Assembly (NCBI GenBank): GCA_026214975.1
Contig: CM047805.1
Location: 190,349,620-190,413,619 of the forward strand
Length of the DNA: 64,000 nt
Direction of reading: 5' to 3'
Source: Gentiana macrophylla
Lineage: Eukaryota > Streptophyta > Magnoliopsida > Gentianales > Gentianaceae
Part shown: piece by piece, positions 37,851 through 49,479 of the stretch
Numbering within the stretch: position 1 is the first letter of the stretch
How the letters are laid out: each line of letters starts with the position of its first letter
The notes under the pieces: model-generated
Databases searched by the model: none
The model's input: only the letters and a program-made list of their open reading frames with translations
What the model was told of the DNA's origin: nothing
Program-made: the position numbers and the translations under genes

Positions 37851-39561
37851 AAAAGGAAAAAATAACCCCTAAAGCAACATGTAAATGTTACTTTGATATC
37901 GGTTCGGATCTCCTCTGCGGCGTCATATTAAAAGAGTTTTTAGTCGACTTCATCTCTAAGAAGTAAAGTCAATTTCTACTGACATGCATATAACCTGCAT
38001 CTGACTCCTCGATTAGTCAAACTAATTTGGTCCTGATACTGTGAGTTTTTAAAATAAAAATAAAAAGTCTATTATGTGGTTTCAAATTGCTGTTTTAAAA
38101 AAGCTAATGTTATAGTGTTGCAATAGTTTGATACATCTACCCCAAAAAAAAAAAAAAAATTGTTTTGGGTTAGCAAGTTTCTCGGTTTAAATCATTTACA
38201 TTTCATGATTCTTTGTGTATGATATCAATCGCACTTTATTAGATCAAGTTTGATGAGAATAGGTGTATCCTCAACGCGTGTTTTGTATTGATGGGTGGTT
38301 CGGGTGTCGTTGGAGCCTCATTGGATGCCTCCGAAGCTCGAACACCTGCAGAAAGAGTTGCAACCAAATGAAACCCCTCCAGAGAACCCTTTTAATACCT
38401 GATTCAGTAAAAGAGGACTGTCATGTAACTATTGTATAAAACCCATCGTGTGTAGGTTGAGTCGGTGCAACAGGATAACCATCTAACTACCCCAAGGCCA
38501 AGACTTGCTTGTGGCCTCGAGGTTCAGACCAAAGCGCATTCTAGACTCAGACAAGAGGTTAAAACATGCCCAGAGCCTTGAGGAACGATACCCACACGTC
38601 ACATATATAGAGAAAAACTAAATGCTAAAGTCACCTTGTAGTAGTAGTAATTCCTATTTCCATTCTACTTGCTAGTTTTATTCTGATGTGGGTTGGCCAT
38701 GAGCATCTATCTTAACTTTCAGGAACTTCAGACTCAAGGCATATGGACAGCTGATTTGCAAAAAGTAATGTGACTGGAGTTTCCAACCATTTAAACCTAC
38801 AACACATATTCCAAAAATCATTCTTCAAACAAGGTAGATAACAAAATCATCACTTTTCAGATATAACATCCCTCTAATTGCCATTTCTCCCACACAAATA
38901 AATAAGTAGGAGCTTTGTCCAACTCTCCAAGGGCCCTGAAATGCTAAAGCTACACAAATACAAAAGCTATTAATACAAAAGTCAAATTCAGCCTCTAATT
39001 TCAGAACCACACCATCATTCTAATCCGACTTTTCTCCAAAATCAAGACTAAACACAAGGAAAATATATATAGTTTAAGAGAACCAAAAATATTTATTCTT
39101 TTCTTCTCTGGTAGCCAATATTGATACAAACACGCATGTAACCCAACCACGGTTCTAACCCAAGAAAAAGAGGATCATAGCACAAAATATCACAGGGCAG
39201 AGATATGTCTCCACCCTAATCTTATAAGAGATTCTTCTTTACCCTTAAAAGAGCACGATATTTAGCTACCAAATTAAACTCCATAGTGCCTGGAGTTGCT
39301 CAACTAGATTTTGAATCCAAAAGCCGATAAAGTTACCCATCCAGAGTCCCCCATCAGCAGCGAGACAAACTAACTTCACATTTAAATACTTTCACTCAAA
39401 ACACACTCCAATCATCTGGGGTCATCAATCAACTTGCGAGTCCCACATTAATCGGTGGGCCCCCACCGTGATCAATGACTCCATATCTGTTGGAAGTGCT
39501 TTTGGGTGAAAGTTTTAAGTGACTTAACATTATCTCCATGGACTTCTCTTGACATAAAAAA
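37851..39561. other. Intergenic; includes the 3' side of the ZC3H15-like gene
   Basis: No gene was recognised. The segment 38270-38600 is more GC-rich than its surroundings and could be an old repeat, but no termini were found. Confidence 0.4.
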
Positions 39562-42500
39562 TCATGCCTCTCCACCACCTGGTTCATTGATGCTCAATGA
39601 TGTCTTTGATAAGCTTGCTTCCAGTTCGGTCAACTCATCCAAATCCAGGTCATCATCGTCATCAATATCATCATCAGGTACCGAATCTCCTTCATGAATG
39701 ACTGAAGAGCTTGGACCTTCGACTGAAGCACCGTTATCCACCTGCACAGAGAGAACCAAACAAGTGAACAAAAAGGATGCATGATACCAGAACTGGTAAG
39801 GGAAGAAAAAAATCTGAAAAGAGCAGCTGCATTTTAACATAATAGAGCCTCTCTCTTAGGCAAAGTCTTACTACATTTTCATGCCCAAATGACTCGATAT
39901 GAGTACTGGAGGGATGTGAAAAGATGTTAAGGTTGACAATTCAAATACCTTTCAATCGACAATTTAAAATGAACAGTAAAACATGCAATTTTGACAATGT
40001 ATAAACCAAATATTAAGTCAAACAAAGCAAGTGTAAACATCAGGACGGAACTTCACTGAAATTTAAGCATCTGCTTTTCAATCACTGAGACCATTACTAG
40101 ATAGTGGGAAAAAGATGGATACATTCATATCCAACCATATCATAAATAAAATAGCAGTCACGTCTCCAAGCAAGAAAGAACTTTAAACAGAGGAAACCAT
40201 TGAACTGAAAATGAAAATGAAAATGAGAATAGCCAAATGTGACCCGGAAAAGGCAATCTTTTGCATCCTAAAAAGAATTCACAGAGAGTTGAAACACTAT
40301 CATCTATGAGTAATGCCTTCTTTTGATCCTAATCTCTTTTGAAAGGTTACCTACATGTTTGAGCATTAACTATATCCACTTTCTTTCATCCACTAAGCTA
40401 CCAAGGGGGAGGAATTCAAGAAAATACAACCGGTCAATTGTATTACTTTCCCACTATACCCTTGCCCCAGAGTGAACTCAAATAAGATAAACCATTTTTC
40501 TTTCCTAAATGCATGTCAAGCCACACGAAAAAATGACGTGTAAACCAAATAGTAACCAGAATGAACCCAAATAACATATATCAGCTATCGAAAACTTCAA
40601 GCCACACACAGCTAATGAAGAACACGGCCAAAAGGATTCTGAATTTATCGACAGTGGTTTGATGATTGATTCGCCTACAATAGACCAGTATCCATTCACT
40701 CCTACCCCATTCCTAGGTGGAAGTAGTCCACATATCCAATGAGAAAGGGTGCCTATCAAAATTACAACCAGGTCATGATAATCCCGTTCTCGGCACGATA
40801 AAATAAGTGCAATCTCCAATGATTTTATTAGTGTCCACATAACTGAAAACAAACCGCAAGCCCTGAGGCTTTGTTTCACTTGTTTACATAAACGACATAA
40901 TACACAAGAAATTCAACCCAGTAACTGATTCAGGCAACAAAAAAAACCTTATCAAGCTATCATACGAAACCCTTAATACCATTCTTATGGCAAGCTAAGG
41001 AGGTCATGTGAACCATTATCAGCCAATCATCATACTACACTGGACAACAGTTTATTCTGGACCTTAAGTCCTTGCCAAATGTCAAAACATTCAGCCACTG
41101 AGCAAGTTTTTTTACGATAATCTACGAGGCCATATTAAAAGGTAAATCGATCATAAGCTCAAAATATACCTTCTGTTGAGTATCGGTTGCCTCTTCTTCT
41201 CTTAGGTATCGGTCATATGCCTCAGCATCATCCACAAACAAACTAGCATCTGAAAGAAAAAGCTCACGGCCACTGCAACATAAAAGGAACTTATTGAACA
41301 TACTGTTATATGATCCACAAAATGGACTTGATTGCAACCAGCATGTTATAACAAAATAAATCCATGTTCTTTTACCTCATACGATCATGTTTAGCCCTCT
41401 CTGCCCTTTGTGCAGCCAATGCTGCATCTCTTTCTTCAATCTTTTTCTTCTTCCATTGCATAAACAACTCAGGATTCATTGGAGTGGAAACAGTTAATTT
41501 TGCACGCTGATTAGAAAAAGGGCTTTGTAAGTATTGATCAGAAACCTCAATGGATATACTTCAAATACATAATGCTAAATCGCCCCAGTATTAAGAGACC
41601 TGATTTTCAATCTCTTCCTCAATAGTAAGTTTATTAGCTTCTTCCTCAATGAGAGCCTTCATCTGTGACTTCAGAATATATCCAGGAGGAAGGGCATGCC
41701 TGTAGTGGCATTCTTTACCACCATTTGGACAAACCCAAAACCAGCCATACTGTTTTTTCTCCACTGCGTCCAAAAAATGTTTGCAGACCTGCACATAGTT
41801 CAATAACAGTCTGATTAAACGGTAAAATTTGGTGATTGAAAGTAGATGGATGCCCCATGCAAAGTGCAACAGATCAGTAACATGCAACCTCCATACCATA
41901 ATCTACTATCTATATTCTATAATACGTGCGTTAGTGGATATAAACAGGAATGACAAAAGAAATCCATCTTTCGCACCTCAGTTTTTTTGGAAAGGGAGCT
42001 AACTGACTGAGCAGTTGGATGCCTATTCTCACCTATCCTTTTAGTGATTGGCACAATCAGACCATTTATGATACCGACCACATATGAGAATGTGAAAGAG
42101 GAGATACAGACCAATTATGAATATATGAATTGCATGTATTTAACAAACAGGTCTTCCATAACAGAACGTGCATCAAGCGTAAAAATTCAATCATAGTAAA
42201 TCAATAGCCAACACTTACAATGTCAGTCGGTTTATTCTTGTTGTACTCCTGACTCTTCGACTCGATCACCTTCTCCAGAGTAGCTTGATCCCACTCATCC
42301 ATAGTGTCCTCTTTATTTATATGAAAGGAAAGGTGAGAGACGATTAAAATAAATAAGAATTCACAGATAATGAGCCAAATAAGAGCAAACAAGAATATGA
42401 TAGATAATTAAGATAACCTTCATCTCGCTTGTCACTGTAGATGTCAATCTTTTCACCTTTCCTTTGGACATTCAAATCATGTGAAAACTTGCATTTGAAG

Positions 42501-43143
42501 CCCTTAGCACACTGACCCACCTTGAAATACTCGCACACCATGGATTTTGGATCAACACCTAAACAATAAAACTTACTGGTCAAATGATTATTACAGGATC
42601 CAATCCAATATCCTTCAGATAATGAAGCAATCTTCACGAACATGTATCAATCATTGTCCAATACGAATGATGCACATATAAACAAAAACAAAAACAAAAA
42701 ACAACAAAAAAAAACCCTGATTTTAGCATAGGAGATCAACGTCTGCTAGAAAATGAATTATTACCAGGGGGGACTTTCGGCTGGCTGACAGCAATTTTGA
42801 ACAGCTCATTCAGCTCCTTCTCTTTCGCCTTCTCTTCTTCCTTCTTTTTCTGTTCACAATAACAAACAACAAATGAATTACAAAAACCTGTAATGCGCAT
42901 CTAACCCTTAACTACATGTAAATTCACCTCTATGCTGGCGGCAAACCCTAAAAAAAACTATACCTTTGCTTCTAATTTCTTGGCGTCGGGTTTTGGCTGG
43001 ACGGATTGAGCAAGGGACTGCACGTATTTCTGGACATTTTTGGACTTACTTTTGTTTTTGAGCCCGAATGTCTTGTCCTCGACTATCTTCTGCTTCTTCG
43101 CTAAATCCGCCTTTTGCTGCTTCGAGGCATCTTTTCTTCTCAT
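39562..43143 (-). CDS. CCCH zinc-finger protein, ZC3H15/DFRP1 family, eight exons
   Basis: Relatives (human ZC3H15/DFRP1, Arabidopsis C3H11/C3H21) bind and stabilise DRG GTPases linked to translation. Exons: 43143-42964, 42849-42765, 42558-42418, 42310-42219, 41788-41600, 41506-41376, 41272-41170, 39741-39562. The joined frame is 366 residues. The N-terminus is Lys-rich ([32 protein letters not shown]). Finger 1 is C97-x7-C105-x5-C111-x3-H115 ([19 protein letters not shown]). Finger 2 is C168...C186-x6-C193-x3-H197 ([14 protein letters not shown]). It continues with [39 protein letters not shown] and [16 protein letters not shown]. An acidic tail ([20 protein letters not shown]) ends GGGEA. 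All introns are GT..AG. Intron 7 is 1.43 kb, far longer than the others, with no element recognised in it. Confidence 0.93.
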
Positions 43144-43755
43144 TCAATTGAATCCAGGGCCTGCGTAACGCTATTTTGAAAATTTATTGTAGTTACTATG
43201 GTTCTCTGTTTTCCGACCGGCCACCTGAGCACGGCGGCACCAAACTTCGCTGGTGAAGTTTGTGAAACAAGGGATAATCGCAGAGATTTGCCAGGGGAAG
43301 GGTTTGTATCCAGATGTTTTAGGTTAGGAGGGCGTAAGTCACTTTTTTTTTTAGGTTTGTTTTTTATTTATTTAAATAATTATTATTTTTAAAACAATAA
43401 TTTTTCAATAATTTTTGGTTTAAACAAATTTTTTTTTTGATAAAGTAAAGTATTGGTTTATTTTTCTTTTCTTTTTTTTTAAAGAAATAGGTCGTTTGTT
43501 AAATCTGAATATAATAAATAAAAAATTATTAGATCTTTTGATAATTCAATCAATCTGAAATCTAAAATTTTTTAAATTAATGATTATACCCTTAAAACAC
43601 TTTCATATATTAGATAAAAAAACACATGTAATATTATTGTAAACCCCCCCCCACCCACACACACACATATATACATATATATATGTCGAGTATAAGTATT
43701 TACACATACATATATACATATACACACATAAATATATATACATACATATCCATAC

Positions 43756-43807
<52 letters not shown>

Positions 43808-45105
43808 TACTAGTTTATATTATCTATAAGATTAGAAAAGAATATTTTTAAAACATATGTAATTACGTTACTACAGTAGTATATATATATTGACTTTGTT
43901 TTAGAATGCCTGCTCCCTAGACACCTGAAATCCTTATCCTAAAAAGAACGTTCAAGACGTATAAAATAAAAATAAATTCACTTTATACGTAGTTCTCACT
44001 ACGTCGTATCAAAATAAAGAAACGAAGAAAAGACTTTGGGTATAAAAATTCCAACATCAAAGAATAGAAATGAAATCTAAAGAATGAAATGTAATTTATT
44101 ACATTCATGAAAAGACGAAATCCAAAAGAAATGTAATTGCAGACATGCTACAAGTTCTCGAAAGACCAAAAAGTCTATTATCGTCTAATGAAGGATAACA
44201 AAATAATAAAAGTAAAGTCTTCAATGAGCGCCTTCAAACGCCATCATCGAACTCCTCCTCGTAAACATTATCTACCGCTCGCCTTCTCATCCCCAAACAC
44301 ATAGAAATGAGGTAAGTACAACGTCTTAACAAGAGAAAGAGGTTTAATGAAAACAATTGTAATTTATAAAGATAAGATAATTAAAAGTTTCGTTGTTTAA
44401 GTTTGACCGACTCAATCTGAGGGTTCATCTCACGTCCCATCAACATGAATTGACTAAACGCTTCTACTTAACTTATCTATGTTACAACCGCACTCAAGGG
44501 CACTACGCTCGATGTATATCCACCAGGAGATATCGATTGCAACATATTAGTGGATCACACCAATATCCACGGAGGCTAGACTAGTAGGCTCCGATAGTAC
44601 GCACACCTCAAATGAGTCCCCGAACTTGTGGTTCTTTTGACTCCACGGGTTCTTCCACCTTCGTGAGGTAAAGACACACATCGCGTTATAGACGGTGCCT
44701 ATCCAAGAGAGACATGTTGTTTAATCTTTTACTAATCAAGTATGTGTTTTATTAGGATGATTAACTAGCCACCTAAGTGTTTTCAATTAATCTCCCTACG
44801 ATAACCACTCTCTTCCTAGACCACTTGTAGACATTAACAAGGTCTAAAGCAATTACACGCATGATGATGAATGCTAATTCATCAAAGCACAAGCCTATCA
44901 TGCTCTTCCGACGGATCCAAACTTCAACTCCCTTTAAGAGTACGTTCGGTGTTTTAACTGAACGAATCAGAAGCTCATTTCAGGCTTGTTTATGTTTATC
45001 CAATATTATCATATCATAAATGAAGGTTTAAAACAATTATAACATGATTATGAAACCCGAAACCAAACTAGAATGATAAAACCGTACAGACATGGTAAAA
45101 CAGGC
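43144..45105. other. Intergenic repeats, TA microsatellite; no gene
   Basis: CACACACATATATACATATATA-type sequence starts near 43660 and a pure (TA)n run covers about 43759-43804. From about 43980 to 45080 the sequence has no coding signal and looks like a decayed retrotransposon or other repeat; no termini were identified. Confidence 0.45.
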
Positions 45106-45287
45106 CAGACGCCCGTTTGAACACTATGGACGCCCGTCCACTAAACCTCAGACGCCCGTCCGTCTAAAACAGCTACATCCTGAATCAAAAATCTCACCTC
45201 AGACGCCCGTCTGCCTATTTCAGACGCCCGTCTGGGCTACTAGGTTCTCGGACGCCCGTCCACCTATTGCAGACTCACGTCCGCCTG
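45106..45287. repeat. Interspersed minisatellite of (A/G)GACGCCCGTC units
   Basis: About seven copies of a 10-12 bp near-palindrome, AGACGCCCGTC/GGACGCCCGTCC, occur at about 45107, 45128, 45150, 45200, 45221, 45250 and (degenerate) 45272. They are separated by unique 9-40 bp spacers. The GC-rich units stand out from the AT-rich surroundings. Confidence 0.7.
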
Positions 45288-47218
45288 GGTTTTTCTCAAA
45301 ACGCTAAGATCGTCAAAACTCGATTTCTGAATCGTTTCTAACCTAATTAACATCGAATTAAACACAGAAAACGTAGTAAACATATCTAAACATCTATGGT
45401 CCTTTGATCAACGAAAAAAGCACATCTTTCTTGCGTCTACGCATCTTAAAACACGATCTAAACTTTACAAATCATAATCGAGATCATAGGAAGAGTTTCT
45501 TACCTAATTGCTGCTCCAAAACAGATCCAAACAGCCTCAGAAAATCTGCAGTCCTTCCAACAAACTGATATCCAATCGTTGCCCTTCTCACAACGATTCC
45601 AAATCTTCCGTCTGATCTGAAAACGGTTAAGCTTTGCCTCAGAAATCACGAAAACTATCCAAGCCCTATTTTTCCTCCTCACAGCCGCAGAGAAAGAAAG
45701 GCGTGTAAACTAAATTTTTCTGAATTTGTGTTTAGGTTATGGGAATTATCTCAGTTTATTTTCCTTAAATACAATTCCCAAATAAATCCCTTTTTCCATA
45801 AACACCCTTAATTACCAAAAATTCAGATTTATCCCTTAATTATGTACATATACTCGAAAATCATATATATATATAAAACCCATAAAATACTTAACTCCAA
45901 TAAAAGAAAAGAAATAATAATATTTCGTTTTCGCAAAATGACACGTCTGCCCTTTCCCGAAAATCGGAATATTTAGTCAAAATACCCCGTGTGTGCGAAA
46001 TAGTTCGCAGTTGGCTAAACTTTTAAATTTAACTAGAGTGGCATAAGAACCAACGGGTGATGAAAATATGATGAATAAGTGCCTAATTGATCAATAAAAG
46101 TGCTCCAAAAAGTGGCACAAGTGAGGGTGAGACGGAATAAAATGCATAAATGAAGTTTGATTATCATTGAACGAATGAACCAGAAGCAAAAGACAAACCA
46201 ACCCGAGAAAGTTTCATGATCTCTCGTAACAAATTTCCCTCTCCTATTTTGAGTATTTTATTATGTTCATCATCGGAGCTGATCCAGAAAAAAGAAAAAG
46301 AAAATTTTAAATTTCGATACGTTACTGATTTTGATTTACTCACATTAGTGTAAGAGTCACGACCAACCCTCCCGTCAAAGTCAAACAATTAGAATGTTGT
46401 GCAATAAATTTGCCTAATTAAAATCACAACTTTTATGTTGGTGTATTTGTTCGAACATGAAATAGCTAGTTTTTATTTCAACCCTCTTAATTTTGGCATA
46501 GAGGATGAATATAACATTTACTTTTTACGTTAACACTCACTTTGATGTGTCATGTTAGAGGGAAAGGGCAATGTGGAGGGAGGACATTTAGCGAAGAATT
46601 ATATGAGTATTGTTTCTTTAGAGGGCAATTGCCTCTGCCTCTGCCTTTAGAGGAACCTCACCCTTCCTCTTTAGAGGGCAATTGCCTTTACATTCATTGC
46701 TTCTTCAAAAAAAAAACAGGGGCATGGTTTTTCGTTGCAGCAGGAATCATCTTTCATGATTCATGTGGCCGGGCTCCTTTACAGTGCCGGGTATGGTGGA
46801 GGAGAGATGGAAAACTTGAAACTTTGAGGAGCATCAGCTTCAGCGGCTAAGGAACCATGTCCTATATATAGGCTAGTAAGTAAGTAGCCCAAGCCTTCAA
46901 CAGACTTAATTTGCGCGCCCCTTCCTTTCCTAGGGTAAAACAACACCCAGAATCAGTAGGCTTGAATAGGCCAAGGAGCAAACCAAGAATCATATACATA
47001 TGTGGTATGTCAACTTTGTCTTCTTAATAATTTTATGCAATTGTACTTGATATACATGCAGTGTGCATACATGCATGTTTCGGATTATAATGATATACCG
47101 TCCCGTGAATGTAATGCATTTTTAGGTAAATTAGTACTGAAAGCATTACCAACTATCTAATAATAGCTAGGGGAGGGAAAGGTTGGTTGAGATGCATGGT
47201 GATTATGAATTAATACTA
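45288..47218. other. Intergenic, no recognised gene
   Basis: At 46617 and 46669 the phrase TTAGAGGGCAATTGCCT is repeated, with the palindrome GGCAATTGCC inside. An open frame at 46542-46850 has no family resemblance. The rest is AT-rich with no element borders seen. Confidence 0.4.
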
Positions 47219-47769
47219 CTCCCTCCGTTCCAAAATATAAGTCACTCCACATTTTTTTTTGTTTCAAAATATAAGTCATTCTACATTACCAATGGCACAT
47301 TTATTACTCTTTTCTTTATCTTACTCCTAATTTATTAACAATTCAACTATTTTTCAATACTCCCTCCATTATGAATTTTCTGAGGCAGTTGCCAAAATCA
47401 CGCATATTAAGAAAGTGGGTTAATGCACTTTAAAATGAAATGACTAAAAAGTCATTGGATACAATTAATGTGACATTTTTTTTTATATCTATCTTATTGC
47501 GATAAATAAGGGTAAAGCAAGGAAAAATATCATTAATGTTGCATTGGAAATTTAAATGCCTCAGATAATATGGAACAAATGATTTTGACAACTGCCTCAG
47601 ATAAATCGGAACAAATGATTTTGACAACTGTCTCAGATAAATCGGAACGGATGGAGTACTTTATAAAAGGATATTTTTAGTCATTTCTCCTTAAAATTTA
47701 TGTCGTTTAACCACTTTCATAAACGGTGTGAAAACACCTAAAATGACTTATATTTTGAAACGGGGGGAG
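47219..47769. mobile_element. Stowaway-like MITE (outer), interrupted by a second MITE
   Basis: The left end CTCCCTCCGTTCCAAAATAT at 47219 is mirrored by ATATTTTGAAACGGGGGGAG ending at 47769. TA dinucleotides flank it (47217-47218 and 47770-47771). Without the inner element (47360-47656 plus one TA) it is about 252 bp. CTCCCTCCGT termini with TA target sites are the Stowaway (Tc1/mariner) hallmark. Confidence 0.85.
47360..47656. mobile_element. Stowaway-like MITE nested in the outer MITE
   Basis: The left end CTCCCTCCATTATGAATTTT at 47360 pairs with the right end ...TCGGAACGGATGGAG at 47656. TA flanks lie at 47358-47359 and 47657-47658. The terminal inverted repeats extend over ~40 bp. Near the right end, three ~37-bp copies of a CTCAGATAA..GGAACAAATGATTTTGACAACTG unit are in tandem (about 47561-47648). 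Confidence 0.82.
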
Positions 47770-49383
47770 TATGACACAAAGTTTATGATGATTAATTAAA
47801 AAAGTGGGTTCCGGCAAGCAGTAATTGGTTAAGTGTCGTCGAATTTAACGATGTGCCACAAATGGCTACTAGTACTATTCTTCGAATAATTAAGAATTTG
47901 TCCTTTTTGGGGCATACAACACATTGTCCAAAACGGTACCTCCAAAGATATCAATACTCCATACTCCAATACTCCATACTCCATACTCCATACTCCATAC
48001 ACCAAGTCCAACAACAACAATATCATTTAAAAGATTTCATCATGCCAAGTACTATCATTTCTATTTCCCCCGCCTACTTTTATTTTTTTTTCCCCTAAAA
48101 TAAAATACATGGCTGGTCAAATACTACAGTATTCACTCAATAAGCAGATTCCGCTTTCAAAAAAAAAAAAAAAAAACAGATTCCGCCTGCTGTTTTTATC
48201 CAATGAACAAATTGTTGACGGTAGGTTAACAGACTTCTTCTTTCACCCAAGTAAATTTTGCACTGTAAAATCTTCTAACTAAGTATGAGGAGATTTAATA
48301 ATTACATCTTTTCCAGTTCAACTCTAGTTGGATAAATATTACTAGTATATTTTTCTGAAAGAAATGGTATCAAATATACTACTAGCATTATAGGACTTTC
48401 CAAGCAATTGTTTTGATTTGACCAGAAAATCCCTTATATCTTTCTAGCAGATTTTGTATCACGTATGTTGTTAATATAGAAAAAATAACAATAAGACTGA
48501 TGATCCATCTAGCTATTAATAATAGTACTTTTATATTTTTTAACAGCAAAAGTAAAATTGGGATATCATTGAGGGGGCATTGACCTCTTCCTCAAAGGCT
48601 GTGCGCCCGCCTTTGGTTCCACACCAATGTTTCATATAATGTCTATATCAAACATCAAGATTGAATCTGACTTGGTCGCTGAACTTTTTGGGGTTCAACC
48701 TTCATCCCCGGCCCAATATAGGAAAATTCTATCCTGTAGATTCTTCTTTGCGAATCATCTCACGTAGAAGATCCTGATCACACAGCTTTCACACGGCAGA
48801 CCGCAGATTCCACCTCGTGAATCAGTGTGGCCCAGATCCTGCTTACGTGAGATGCCTCCTACTAGAGAGCCCTCTGATAGAAACGACTTCAATATAACCA
48901 CACACACACAAAAAAAAAAAAAAAAAAAGCCACTTCCCCCTTTTCCTAATTGTTAAAAATAAAATCTATACAAAAGAAAATTGTAGGTGAGATAATGTTT
49001 GATGTGAATATTTAAATGAAAATTGACATAGACCTATTGTTGGTTATGGATATAGTAATTATTAAGTAGTATTTGTTATATTTCCCCAATTTTGGTTATA
49101 ACTCATTGATTTTTTTAAAATAAAGGCTGGGGATGCTCTTTGAATAGTTGTAATAAATAATAATAAGAAAAAAGTTAAAAGAAAAGAAAGTAAGATAAGC
49201 AAAACATAAGAATTGCCTCCTAATTTGTCTTGCTTACTTGGAGCGTGGGTTTAGCTATTAGTAGCTGCTGTCTGTATGCATTTTTATATCATCTATCTCT
49301 ATCTATCTTCTTCCATTCATTCGTTCATTCAACCACTCTCTTTCTCTTTGTGATTGCCGCCCTCCTCTGTCTAGAGCCTCTGC

Positions 49384-49419
<36 letters not shown>

Positions 49420-49479
49420 TCTGCATAGATAGGGAAGAGATCAATCTAAAAAAGAAGAAAGAAATCAAATAACAATAAG
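47770..49479. other. Intergenic; ATACTCC minisatellite, a foldback and GA repeat
   Basis: 47952-48003 is a tandem array of ATACTCC(A) units. 48756-48854 folds back on itself (CATCTCACGTAG...TTACGTGAGATG). Before the kinase gene a (GA)n run at about 49386-49417 is bracketed by two CCTCTGCATAGA copies and probably lies in its 5' UTR. Confidence 0.5.

Noticed and set aside
40505..40879. 124-codon minus-strand frame in the CCCH gene intron
   Set aside because: It has no recognisable family and lies wholly in an intron of the same strand; chance is more likely.
46542..46850. 102-codon plus-strand frame
   Set aside because: It contains a duplicated GGGCAATTGCC phrase and a poly-A run, with no domain recognised.
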